The translations under genes were made by a program, and so were the position numbers. Below are positions 44,801 through 56,886 of a stretch of 64,000 nucleotides of DNA, piece by piece; the stretch's first letter is position 1; every line of letters begins with the position of its first letter. This DNA is from Hyaloperonospora brassicae. Lineage: Eukaryota > Oomycota > Peronosporomycetes > Peronosporales > Peronosporaceae. The DNA lies in NCBI GenBank assembly GCA_947650285.1, contig CANTFL010000389.1, positions 608,723 through 672,722 of the forward strand, written 5' to 3'. The notes under the pieces are model-generated. The model saw nothing but the letters and a program-made list of their open reading frames with translations, made no database searches and was not told the origin of the DNA.

Positions 44801-47794
44801 TTCTTGGGACGATCGTCACCAAATTCGCCCTTACGCCTCGCTATTCACAAGTTATATAAGAGACATGTTTCCGCGAGCTCCATATATAAAATAGAATATA
44901 ACCTATCATGGTAAGGCACTAAAACCATTCAATGTATGCTGCGGGTAAATGTCGTCATTAATCTTGCATAGCCTTCACTGCTGTTTAGAGCATTTGGTCG
45001 ATGCGCCATATTTTATCCACTATCCGTGCTTATATTATCGCTACGAAGTCAAGCTTCTAATAATTATGATATATACCTACCTCTCTATTCCATTTCGACA
45101 AATCGTCCATTTATCACCTTAAGAGCGTAGGGCAATAAGGGCGTTTGATTTACGCATTGTTGTACAGTAATTACCTCAGCTATTGAATTTATCTCACTAC
45201 TTCGCATGAAAACAAATGGATCAATTTTTGATAAAACCGAGCTCCTTCGCATATAATACCGTTTTTTTGTCTGGTTGGTGAGGAATAGAGGGTCATATTG
45301 AGATAATTTAGCCTCCAACTTATAGTCTTCTGCTGCAGCAAGTCAATTGCTTGGTCTTCAGTCAACACTTTTAGGTTGGAAAGGTTGACCCTAGATGGCA
45401 CCATTTTAAATACCGCTACAGAATACAATTTAATTTATCTGCTCATCAATAGGCAAACAAACTATACGTCTAAAGGCTGTAGCATTATATAAGAGTATGA
45501 TAGAATTTATAAATTCAACTTTCCTCCTATCCAGTAAATCAAAGCCTTTATTTTGGCCACGATGGGAGTTTAAACGGTTGAAACAGCCCATTATTATAGA
45601 TAAAAATTTAATTTACAAGAACGATTTTCGTGCCCCTGCAAATTATGCAGTGAAAATGGATTACGTGATTCAGTCATATACACCATCTTTTAATGGTTGG
45701 ATGGAAAAAGGGCGTATTATGACAATACAGGAGAGTATCTGACACTGCCATGAATGAAATGGCAAACACCAGCAGATATAAGCGATCTGGCGAATCAAGC
45801 TTCAGGTTACATTTGGTTCGCGCTCATGCGTACAGATGTGAATTACATACATATCATGAGAGGACACGGAAGATGCGTAGTCGCCGTGTATCATAATGTA
45901 TGCCTATCAAAAAACCGAGCCTTATTAAGTATTCTTTCTCATGATCAAATACCTCATTTTTCGTTCGTAGCTGTTCAATCAATATGTCGTCTCTTTCGCT
46001 TCATCTTGTTATGCCCATTCGACGCCTACAAAGTCGACTCATCCCCAAATTTGAACCCAACATGTTCTGGGAGCGTTTAGGACTCATAAAACGGCCTTCC
46101 AACGAACTCCTAGGTATGTTATTATCGAAAGTGTTCTTTAGCTCACCCGTTTTGGCACGGCAGATCCAATACAGTCGTCACTGATTCATTTTTGTTGGGG
46201 GCGTACAGGAGAGAAAGTTAACCGTCGGGTCCTGGTGGAATGAATTAATCAGCCTTATCCTGCCAGGCAGTAACGTCCCCCGCATTTAGTAAGCTTAGGT
46301 GCATCTTGATGCGCAGGAAGACCGAATTAGTGTGCGAATAGAAAACAATAATGCGCGGTGCGGCAACTTTAATTTTTTCAAAAGAAAAAATCTAGCAGGC
46401 TTGATACAGCGACAATTGCTTATAAACCACGAAAATAATTATATGTATTCATTTAGACTTTTACACTTCAAGTTCTTAACCAATAAAATTCATTAATCTC
46501 TTACAACCTGCAATCGGATGCTTACCATCTTCATTATTTCAAGATTAACGATCGCCTGACGGTTCGTACGGTCATAAAGCAAGTAATCAAAATTAGGAAC
46601 ACTGAAAAAGGATATAGTAGAGATTTATGGGTAATCCAATTTCTAGCACCTATAATTAATCGCGAAAAATAAAAGACCTACGCTCGAAACCGCCTCCGCT
46701 CATTGGAAATATGGACACGTATAAAATATTCTTACGTTTACTTAAAGGCGTAAATTTTGGATGCAAGTTGGTAGACAAGGTATATAATCCAACTTTGCAC
46801 ATAGCACAGTATTTCCTCTCCATTAGCGGGTCGGCTTGGTACCAGTGTGTAGTCGATATCATATTAAATTATTTTTATAATTTCACTTTACTACCGATGC
46901 ACCTCGAATATAGCTTCCGATTCGCATACAAATTTACCCTGAAGCCTCGTCCCTCATTCTCGAGGTTAGATATCGATACATATACACATATATAATAAAA
47001 AAATTGCAATCTCAAACCTGATCGCATTGCATTTTGTGCGTTTAGACTAGATATTGTCTTATAGTTGACTTACCATTTTAACAATATGGTTTGACTAAAA
47101 ATCTTTTTTATATGATGTTCCCCGTATTTACGTCAATGCACGTATGCCGGCCCACCAACTATAGCATCCTCTTCCTGCTGCTACTATATCATGTTACGAA
47201 AAATACCCGATCCCCATTAAAAAAATAATTTTGTGTAATATATTGTATAAAAAAGGTTTACTTACCTCAGCTGCGTTATTGCAATCTGCATTATTTGAAC
47301 ACCTCAAATTGTATCTTGTGCACATATTACAGATCAAATCATGGCGCTGATATCCAGGTCATTAATGATGGAGATTTTTGATCTGATAGTCTGCAATCTT
47401 AACAAATGGAGAGGGATAATTCATCGCGCGTAACGTTAATGCCGACTTACAATCCATTTTCATCATGATGACGTCCCAATTCGATCGACTAGCCACGACT
47501 AGCCACCAAGCGTAATGGATCGCCTCGCTCATGGTTCAACGTTATAAGCTCATATGTCCTGATATTAGTGGTGGCATAATTTAGTACGTACACATACGTG
47601 CAGAGAAATCGAGGAGACTAGAGAGGCTACAATATTTTAGAATAATAGATCAATGTATGTAGCATAATTAAAACTGTAAAATGTTAAAGCTTTTCAATTC
47701 TTTTTTATGCAATCTCAAACTAATAATGTCAACTACACTCCGAGTGTGCGCGTCCATCATTTGTTACCCACTTGTTGATTTTACAACATGAACA

Positions 47795-48545
47795 AATTTG
47801 TCAATAATCAGGAAATATAAGAATTCTCAGATAATTGTAAAATAAACCAATATTTTACGTCCTAGTATTAATAAGTTTACCTGGTACACATAAAATCAAA
47901 TGTCTTCAATCATTTTTTTGTTTCATTCATTTTACGGCCGTGACCAACCCCCACCCTATTTGGGAAGCCGCCGAGAGGGTTCTGCCTCGGGAGTGGTGCA
48001 CTTGCAGCCACCAGTCGCAGTTGCAGTCGGAGCTCGAGTCGTAGACGCAGCATCCGGAGCAGCTGCAGATTACGATGCATTCGCGTGTGGCAGCAGGTAA
48101 AGGCACGAAAAGAAGTTTTTGTAGTGGATAGGGTGCATACACGAAGGCCCACAACACGCGCGTGTTGGTGCTCAATGATGGACAGTGTACATATGCGTGT
48201 ATGTGTAGCTAGAAAAAGACGGTTGTGGTGCTTCTCCTATCGATCGGCGTTTAAGACGAATGAAACTAATTATTATACCCGTAGGATTGAAGCAACTTGG
48301 ACTCTAAATTTTGTCGCACCTACTGCGAGGGGGTTAGTGTAGGTTGCATCGTGCTCATAAAAGTTGCGTTGAGAAACGCCATAACCAGAACCAAAACTTG
48401 TATCGATGTGCTGCTCTTAAGTTAATTGAAATGTACTAGGACGTATAATATTTTTTATTTTCGAATTATCTGGTGCATTTTTATATTCTCGTGATTAAAA
48501 GGAGCATTTTTTTATTTTCGTGATTAAATGAAGCATCTGTAACTT
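47795..48545. mobile_element. TIR element copy A
   Basis: The left end, with TCAGATAATTG..AAATA and ACGTCCTAGTATTAATAAG (to about 47878), is repeated inverted at the right end, with CTTAAGTTAATTGAAATGTA and CTAGGACGTATAATA (from about 48418), ending in two CGTGATTAAA(A/T) motifs. The interior has only short frames, including a GC-rich arm (47934-47985) shared with copy B. It is a non-autonomous element of the same family as 49540-50790. Confidence 0.65.
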
Positions 48546-49539
48546 TTAGAATAGGTGTATCGTTTGACGAGCATTTATTTCGGATTGGTACGTACTTAAA
48601 TTACCTATGATTTGAAAGCTTTAGTGATGATTATCACTTTGACATAAATCAATGCTAGCATTATGTGACAAATTTCATCCGTTTCATAGAGCTTTACCAA
48701 GCTATTTTTTGGCTACGCAGAAGCGGGGCTAACGCAGCCCAAAAACACGTAAATTTACTAAGTTTTTGTAGCGATAGTTGACCAATGTATTATTTGAAAT
48801 GCGATGTCCTTTCACATTTTAGTCAGGCAGTGCAAAAATGACGCTATATCAGCAAATTTTGATGCGAAACATTGCGAGCTCATCTAAATTAGTCCACCTC
48901 ACTATTTGGCGATCTTCGTGATAGAAATACGTCACGCACATGTTCGCTCTTCCGATTCGGAAATATCGAATGTTAGCAGTTGTTCGATCGTAGACAACAA
49001 CCTTTATCGTTTGAATCTTTGAAGTGGTCTAACGACCCTATTTTGACCATTGTAAAATATCGCCTGTTTTCGGAAAGGCAATATACAATAAGTGCTTGGT
49101 GGTTGACCCATAATTAGTATTATTAGAACAAGTATGCTGTGCAACGCATTGCAAGCTGTACGTCGTACCGCCCAGGACGCAAATTTCGTTGTCTTACAAG
49201 TAAACGCACGTATATATGAAGGAAATAGATTGATGTGTCATCTTCTTTAAGAATTGGAGATACCCAAAAGATGTGAGAATAGATCAAAGATCGAATGCAC
49301 AAATTATTGCATCTGACATCAGCACGGCATTGAGCAGCTTTGCTCAAGAGAAAAGTAACAAATATGTATTATAAATCTTTAATAAAATAAAGTTATCGGT
49401 TGGTTGATCAAGTCGTACACTCTTCTTGTAACCAGTAAGATCGATCAATTCATGTATACTATTATAATCTCGTGCACGAATAAAATTCTCTCAAAGCATC
49501 TATGTAAAGGGTTACTCTATCATGAATTTTACACAAGGA
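48546..49539. other. spacer between the two TIR elements, no gene seen
   Basis: This is AT-rich sequence with only short frames on both strands. I see no recognisable motif. Confidence 0.5.
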
Positions 49540-50240
49540 ATAAAAGGCCCATTTAATCACGAAAGAAAAATCGTCAGATAATTGAAAATATATAAATGCC
49601 CCGCGCCCTAGTATTAATAAGTTAATGTGGTGCTGCTATCGATACACACTGATTTTTGGAGAAGAAAATTACTCCCTAAGGACATTACCGTCATTCTACA
49701 CGTACTCTTGCCTATCACAACACGTAGGAATGCTCCTAAACGATTAATAATCGCAAAGGAGGTGGCCGTAAAGATAGTGAAAACGAAACACAATCGCTGC
49801 AGCTTCAGTGCATCTCATGGTCACAACAAGTTGGGTTGCCAGGCCATATTTCAAAATGACAATAATCAGGATGTATTTGAGAATCTACTGCGACGTCACC
49901 GGCAAACAAATTGGTAGATTGGTATTAGCATTGTATCGAATGTCTTCGCAGACAATACTGTGACGCTACACAGTGCTCATTCACCACTTACGTCACGTTT
50001 TACCACGACCACGCAGGCGTTCTGCATTTGTTAACACCTGATATGGATATATTCTGTAAGGAGCCACGCTATTAACAAAATTACGCGAGTCAGAATATGC
50101 TGGATCTAAATTTGATGTGTAAACCTTGTAGCAAAGAAGCACATTATCTAACCTCACTTCATCTGTATCCTGCGCCCACCACGCTACTATTGAGACGTGC
50201 TTCTCATGTCGAGAATCATGATGCAGTCACACTTCATTCA

Positions 50241-50520
50241 ACATCAACAATAGCCCCTTTTACAACAACCGTAACAGCAACAAAGGCAGTAGCATCACCA
50301 GTATCAACATCAACAATAGCACCTACAAAAACAACCGCTACAGCAACAATAGCAGTATCATGACCAGTATCAGCTATAACATCCAGAATAGAACCTACGA
50401 CAACAACCTTAACAGCAACAACATTCGTAGCATCACCAGTAGCAGCAACAATATCAACAATAGCTACTGACAGAACAATTACAAAAGCAATAACATCAGT
50501 ATCAAAAACGTTAGCACAGA
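50241..50520 (+). repeat. minisatellite with 66/72-bp units
   Basis: Units begin at 50241, 50307, 50379 and 50451, each starting with an A(C/T)ATC(A/C)A(C/G)AATAG motif. Spacing is 66, 72 and 72 bp, all multiples of six. In one plus-strand frame the units encode Thr/Ser/Ala-rich peptide (STIAPFTTTVTAT type) until a TGA at 50361-50363, and the minus strand is also open. The in-frame unit lengths suggest it once sat in a coding sequence, or simply reflect an expanding ACAGCAACA low-complexity core. Confidence 0.8.
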
Positions 50521-50532
50521 CCAACTAGGTCT

Positions 50533-50666
50533 GGCCGTGACCAACCCCCGCCCTGTTTGGGGACGGCCGCGGAGAGGGTTCTGCAACTAAGGATGCAAGC
50601 GCAGCACGCCCATGACAGAACCCTTTTCGCGGCTTCCCGAACACGGCGGGGGTTTGTCACGACCGT
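50533..50666. repeat. GC-rich long hairpin (about 51-bp arms)
   Basis: The arm 50533-50583 (GGCCGTGACCAACCCCCGCC onward) pairs with 50616-50666 (to GGGGGTTTGTCACGACCGT) around a ~32-nt loop. A single diverged arm recurs in copy A at 47934-47985. The hairpin is much richer in GC than the DNA around it and may be an independent foldback/MITE insertion or a structural element of the TIR family. Confidence 0.8.
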
Positions 50667-50790
50667 GAAAGGGAAAACAAAGTAATTATGGATATTTAAT
50701 TCAATGTGTGCCACATAACCTTAATAATACTAGGACGTGGGGAATCATTTAATAATTTTCGTGATTAAATGGGGCATTTTTTATTCCCTT

Positions 50791-52159
50791 TTCTCAAAAA
50801 TACATCGGCTATTTGACTGTTGACGAAATCTAGGTAGTAGTAATCAGCTTAGTGCATCTGAGCGACACCAATTAAGAGCGTCTGCAGCTATAAATACCAA
50901 TGTTTTCGTCTATTTGTGAACGTGCTAAACCCTCTTGCGGCAAAAGCCCTGGGCACCATACGCAAATTTTGGGGACACTTTTGCTGAGCGATGGTGAGCT
51001 CTATGTGTATTCATATGAGTGGAAAAAGATCGTGGCCTGCAAGGCCAATTACTGTCGTGAATGTGGTCAAAAGAAATTAGTAGTAAGCCTGTCGCGGAAT
51101 TCTGCGGTATCTCGAGTAAACTTTTTAACATATTCGCCGTGTTATCATTGTTTAATCTCTAATTAAATATACGTCTCGTCCGTGTTATTACATGTATTCC
51201 AAACTGTATTTCCAGTCTTTTCTATTTCTGCTATAATGCTAGACCGATATACAACGTTCTATTCCATTGCGTTGTACATTCATGACACATTTATACTTAT
51301 GCACATCACATGTAGCCCCGTGCCTCCGAGAATGAGTTTCGATAACAGCCGCGTAAATCTATTAGTGATACTGCGTTTAACGTCAAGGGGAACAGCGCGC
51401 TGAAAAGAATATTTTCTGCTGCAGCTGCTGTATGCAATATCCCATCCACTATTGCTCACTGGAGTAGCGGTGGCCGTGCCTGTTTGTACCTTGCACAAAA
51501 CGTTTGGACTTGTCGCATGGCGTCTGATTAAAACCCTGGACTTGTGAGAATGAGTGCTGTAAAATAAAACTACTTCTAAGTATCAACACGTGAAAACTTT
51601 GGGGCTTGTATGTATCGTTGACAAATGCGTTGAAGCCTGGCTGAATAATGAGTTGATCTTATGCATTGTGCTTGACCACCTTGCAGCATTAAATCTCTTA
51701 GGCACACCGGTCGATTATAATTCTAGACAGTGACCATCATCGTAAGGCATATTTTAATATCTTGAAATGTTGCATGGTCCCACAATGCTGCAAGATTAAT
51801 GTGTTGTGGAAATTACTGCCCATATCTCGCTGCTGTAAGATAAACATATCGTCCCTAGTTCTTGTAGCTACATTTTGAAAAGTACTGCTTTGCGAACAAA
51901 ATGCGACTCTCGAGCATACCCACTTCTTCAGCTGCAATGCCGTTGCCCGCCAATGAGCTTGTTCTCTTGATTCCGTAATATACATTAAATGTCAGTACCA
52001 GGAACTACTCCTACCTCCATAAAAATCTCCAGTTGGTAGTTGCTTTGTGATGCTCGCAATAACTGAATCTCTTTTTGGTGAAAAGAATTGATGTCCAATC
52101 TAAATCATTCAATCTTTGACTTTAACATCTAGTAAAGATTGTTGCCTGGGAAACAAACA
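50791..52159. other. no recognisable gene
   Basis: A plus-strand frame at 50900-51163 has a true ATG and a C-x5-C-x2-C cluster (CKANYCREC), but no known domain and no signal peptide. The rest is short overlapping frames. Confidence 0.35.
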
Positions 52160-52164
52160 ATATA

Positions 52165-53300
52165 ATGTTTAAGAAAGAGGGTAAAAGGTTTGAGGTATTC
52201 GGGTACGCGTACGACCCACTATATCCAGCTTTATTCGACACTCTTCGGCGATGTGTTATCGTAGCACTCCTGCGCGGGTATCAATCCACGTATTTTCCGG
52301 TCTCGGTGCTAGTGCTTATTCACTCGGCCGCCGGGGTCGGTAATATAATGTTCAAGACGATCATTTTCATCGTCAAGGTTTTGTCGAGAGCATTGAATGA
52401 GTCAAAAGTCGGATACTGATCGTTCGGGCTAGTCTGCACTCGGAAGAAGGTGTCATTAAAAGTCCAATACAGCAGAAGTCACTTCAATGGTATCTATCGA
52501 AGCTGGCGTTCTTAGGACCGGAAGATTCCAGACTTTTCCATAATCATTTATACAAGCTTGTCCCACACAGTAGACATATATTACGACCATGACAGGCAAC
52601 AAAAAATACGTCACATTGGCAACCACGTTACAAGTGCACCGACATCAACATCCTAATTCGATGTTTTGTAGCAGCGCAAGGACCCGCACAAGACGTATTG
52701 TTCCATTTGAGGCACCCAAAGCATTTGACTAACGCTGGGTTGACCAAAAGTACTACTTGAACACATGTCGTATTTACGTGACTCAGGACGATTGCATTCA
52801 GCGTGCGAGCCAATAAACATTTATCTTCCACCCCGAACAGTAGTTGAAAGCTGCAGTCTCACCGTGCTGGCATAACCCGGATTCTGGACGCTTAATATCG
52901 TCGTTTCGGCGATCACTTTTATAGCCGCTAAGTCGAGAAAGAATTTAACTCTCGAGAAGACTGACAATGCAGTCGTAGATGAAGACGATAGCGTAAAAAT
53001 CCCTTCAGTGTTCGTTGATGAGATTGAGCGAATATTTGAACGCTCATTTACGTTACATTGCAGTAGGTTCGTTAAGGAGGCCGCAATTTATTGCTCTCGC
53101 ACGCATGACAGTCAGTTGCTTTGGGTACGTAAAGATGAGAACGTTATAAAGGGCAATTTTTGCAGTCAGAAAGTAAACTGAAGGTCAAATACGTTTATTA
53201 CATATGGATGTACATAGCCCTCAAGCTCAAGGTGGAAGAAGCGACTTAGGTTTTCTTGGAGGCCTTTCTCTAACTGCTCCATCACAGCTGCTCAAGAACG
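52165..53300 (+). pseudogene. decayed effector-like coding remains (possible WY protein)
   Basis: Several plus-strand pieces in different frames look like fragments of a helical secreted effector. One is an 84-codon frame (52165-52419). Others are a SLQWYLSKLAFLGPEDSR piece near 52480-52540, a stretch with VVDEDDSVKIPSVFVDEIER (about 52975-53035) that resembles the region after a dEER motif, and WMYIALKLKVEEAT then VFLEAF (about 53203-53270), which resembles a WY helix. Stops and frame changes separate them. No signal peptide or RxLR is visible. I infer an old effector pseudogene, but the family assignment is weak. Confidence 0.3.
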
Positions 53301-53690
53301 AAACTTTCGTTTCTTCGGAGCAGTGGCAATGATGTCAGCATCATGTCGAAAAAAGTCCACAGCGCTCCCATCGTCAACGAAAACGTTCACAAAGCTTCAC
53401 CGTCGACAGTAAGCAGAATGCGTCGGACAAGATAGTAAGATATCAATATCGATGTGATACCAGTTTAAGCGGCTGGATTCTGGGATTTGTTAGAATAAAA
53501 GACTATAACGGCTCCTTTACTTGTGCCAGACAGCCAATGACAGAGGTTGATTATATCTACGATCACCCCGAGCCAGGCAGACTCTGAACTTGCTTTGCAG
53601 GGGTAGCTGGTGGGATGTAGCTCAAGTCGAAGCAGTCAGGGCAGGTCCTCATTGAATGTTTGTCGGATCAAAAGTGCACTCCTACCGTCG

Positions 53691-53981
53691 TACCGTTTTC
53701 GTACAGGGCGTCAGTTCTGAAGCAAAATGCGACGAACAGCAATCCACTGGTCTGAAGATAGACCTAGATTTGTGAATCTTGAAACGAGTGGAAGCCAACG
53801 GACATCCACAAGTCGTCGTAATTGGTACTCCGCCGTCTGCGCCGTGGAACGGCTCCCTCTCTTTTTGCTTACAGTACACATTGACAAGAAGGCGCTGCAA
53901 AGGTCTGTCTGACAGTCCGAGCGAAACTAGCTCGATTGCTCCGCTCTCTTCTCAGACTACCACGATTATCTCTGCATCGAG
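53691..53981 (+). promoter_or_regulatory. duplicated upstream region of the effector pseudogene
   Basis: This ~290-bp stretch aligns with the region before the intact effector (27626-27985, opposite strand) up to the base before the former start codon. It shows that the promoter was copied together with the gene. Confidence 0.75.
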
Positions 53982-55190
53982 ATTCGCCTCTCATCTTCCA
54001 TACTCCTTATTTCTGCAGCTGTCTCGACTTGCGGCTCTACTTCTGAGATACCGGATGTCAGCCGTTCATCGAGAGTTCGGTCCGAAGCTCAGATGGATAG
54101 CTCCAATCCTGATGTGCGTCTACCGAAAACGGACAATTTTGCGGACAACGAAGCCAAGATAGTGTCGCTCCCTCTAACAACCGATTTGCGTATGATCGGT
54201 GATCTCAGAAAGAAAGAGAAAGATACAGAGAGAGCGTCGTGAACACCTTGACGGGGGCCTGAGAGTATTCAGCCTTAGATTTTCCTTTCGAGCAGCTCAT
54301 AATTCTGGTGGATGGTCCCGTTTCTCAGGCCTTGCCGAAGTCAGAGGTGAATGAAGGCCGCGTGAAGCAAAAAGGCTCGAAAGAAAAGAAGGGCCAAGGA
54401 ACACGCAGCTTAGTACGTGCAGTCGCAAGCAAAGCCCTAGCGGAGCCTCGGAAACACGCATCGGCAGCCGAGGTGAAGATTTTGTCCCGCGACACAGAGA
54501 GAAACGCGAAGGTGACAGAGTGGATGAAAAGCGGGAAATCTATCGATGAGGTGCTCAAGCTTCTACGGCAGAATAAAGACGGACAGAGCATTTTTAGCGT
54601 GTCGAACCTTCGCGATCTGCAGCCTTATATCGATGTGTTCAAGATGAAGAATCGCACATCGAGGGACACGCTGTTGGATAAGCTGGTGAGAGGCTTCCTG
54701 GCGAAGCAACTGTTGCGCATATGCTATCATCTGCTATCAGTACAGATGACAATCCGGTACCCGCACGACCAGTCCCAAATGCGTATGTAAAAAGGCTGGC
54801 TCCAGGAAGACAAAGTCCCATCGACGGCGCTTTCGAAACTGAAATGAAAGCTTCTGATGCCAGTCGGTAAAAGGGACTCTTTCTGTACACCATCGCGGAC
54901 CATGTTGTTTTATCGGCTTCTTTAACGTGGGTAAAGATCCCGACGAGCAGGTCGACTCGCTTAATTAGCTTTTCAAAGCAATTGGAGATGATCTTGACCT
55001 TACGCTAATGCTTTTTGAAGCAGAGAAGGTAGGCCTAGATGGTTCGCGGCTTCGGCAATCGCTACTCTGGTATTGAAAGTTACTAAACATGAGCCGGACG
55101 GGATCTTGGATGAGTTTTACATGAAATTTGGCTATAACCACCCGGTTTAGGTGAACCAAATATTAACGGATTTCACCAGCTTTTACCACG
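53982..55190 (+). pseudogene. decayed paralogue of the RxLR/L-WY effector
   Basis: The coding homology begins at 53982, where the start codon reads ATT instead of ATG. The signal-peptide region is otherwise well conserved. The position of the RxLR motif reads RLPK, so the motif is lost. The frame stops at a TGA near 54239-54241. A later part (54308-54790) is open for 160 codons in another frame and carries the lysine-rich linker and the first L-WY module (VTEWMKSGKSIDEVLKLLRQ onward, LVRGF). Downstream, matches to the second module (GWLQEDK near 54795; LMLFEAEKVGL near 55008-55040) are broken by stops. It lies 27 kb away from, and on the opposite strand to, the intact gene. It cannot make a secreted effector. 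Confidence 0.88.
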
Positions 55191-56886
55191 CTGCGTTAAA
55201 CTTTCACCAAAAGCTATTGAAGAGTAAGAAGCAAGAAGGCAGGGAGCTAACTACATGATATGATTCCGTCTGCTCACGATGTCGATTGCATTGGTTCGTT
55301 TCTTTACTAACAATGTAGCAACGGAAGTGAAGACCAAATGGATGGCTTACAGATAAATTAGCGTGTCTATCTGAAATAAAATGTCTTCTTTGATAAATTT
55401 ACGCTCAAACGCCAGCGCCATTCTGCCGTTTTGTCGAGGTTGGCCCACGTGGTTTGATGATTTGCGTGTGTTAGCAGCTTAATCAATTTCGGTCGTTGTG
55501 TCTACTTTTTTTTCTCGAAAATGTTCGTGTTATTGATATGTATACAAATACATCGCTTTGTGCAATAAGCTACGGCGAGTGCATTGTCCATGGGCATGCT
55601 GTTGCAATTTTTGATGTAGTCCTTCTTTTCGTGTGTTGTACAACTGATACAAATCATTTGAGCTGCTCTCGATCTCGACTCATCATCAGGTGATATTTAC
55701 GTCAAAACGAAAACTAATACAGCTATCTTAAGGTATGAAAAAGCATAGACCTCTGTTTTGAGGAAGTAGGGATAGCTCGGAGTATAATGAGATTATGAGA
55801 TGTCCTATATTGTGCTACATGCTTGATGCACACCAAGTGAAACGAGTAACTTGCGCATGTGTACATATCGTACCCCTCAGCAAATATCAATATTGCATTT
55901 TTCTTCACCGTATATGTACTGCAATCCCCTATTCCACCAATATCACTACCACAGCTATTCGCTTCTTTTTTGTGACGATCACAACACTACATTGGCCTCG
56001 CGCGCTCTACCAGCGTGCGTGCAACTTTGCGTATTCGCATCTGCAAGACCACCAGCAATGTCACAAACAGCTGTCACCATCTCTTTGGATTGCTACTTCC
56101 TCTTAGTGCCATATTGAACTCGTCTTACGCTACGTAAGTCGTTCCTTTGACCTTCTTTGCGACATTGTAAAACCGACACTTTGACAGTGCTCTGTCTTTT
56201 CTCATTTAAATTATGGATAGTGCCAAGTCAAAAGATACCCATCAAAACAACATCGAATCAGTTGTATCTGGAGTTAAGAGACGAAGAAGCAACGTGAAAT
56301 CATGAACGTCGATGAATGACACCATCAGGCTACGCTTGAAGCATCAGCGGTCCTATTTCCTCTTGGTATTGTCGTATAAAATTTGAGCCTATCAAGTATA
56401 AACGATCGTAGGCATATGTATACTTGTACGCACACAAAATCGTCGTCACACAATTTCATGTCGACACGTGGATGTACATCGTGCGAATTGCGAATCTTTT
56501 TCTAATTTGGCGTCAATTTTTCCCTTGATCTGACTTTTGTTATTTCATTTTCGTAATTTCAAAATGCTTTCTTGTAATCATTTTTATTTGAAGTTAGCAA
56601 TAAATTCGAGGCGATAAACGTGGAGAAGTACAATGATGCCAGGCACTTGTGCGCTCGAACGTATGAGTAACGGCGTCAATGTATTTCTTTATTCGTGAAT
56701 GTGTGGTGCATTTTATTTTTTCCATTTTGTGGTGCCTGTTTCTTTAATATTGTAGTTCGTTCAGGACATGTTATAATATGCAAAATTATTTGATTCAATT
56801 TCCCACCTTCTTTTATTTTTCAGTGTACCTTTCTATGTATTCGTACATTTTCTGGCTGAAAACGCCATTGGGGTACAACACTTGAC
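55191..56886. other. no recognisable gene
   Basis: Only short frames are present, some with signal-like hydrophobic stretches but none with a coherent domain. The sequence is moderately AT-rich. Confidence 0.45.

Larger units (their letters stand above)
35800..47790. other. AT-rich gene desert
   Basis: About 12 kb of strongly AT-rich sequence with stop codons in all frames and almost no open frame over 100 codons. The boundary with the gypsy element on the left is abrupt. Inside it are a 213-bp inverted repeat (36648-37492), a small secreted-type frame (38336-38572) and a GC-richer mariner-like remnant (40721-41827). Elsewhere in it I see nothing that I can support. Confidence 0.75.
49540..50790. 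mobile_element. TIR element copy B with nested hairpin and minisatellite
   Basis: The left terminus (about 49541-49628) has GAATAAAAGGCCCATTTAAT, CACGAAA, TGCCCCGCGCCCTAGTATTA and ATAAG. The right terminus (about 50716-50789) has the inverse: TAATACTAGGACGTGGGG, TTTCGTGATTAAATGGGGCA and TTTTTTATTC. These are imperfect inverted termini of about 90 bp. The interior contains a 96-codon frame (49627-49917) of unknown nature, a Thr-rich minisatellite and a GC-rich hairpin. No DDE signature was found, so the family remains unnamed. Confidence 0.7.

Noticed and set aside
46711..46995. 94-codon frame in AT-rich DNA
   Set aside because: It is hydrophobic and aromatic-rich as expected from AT-rich random sequence; no supporting motif.
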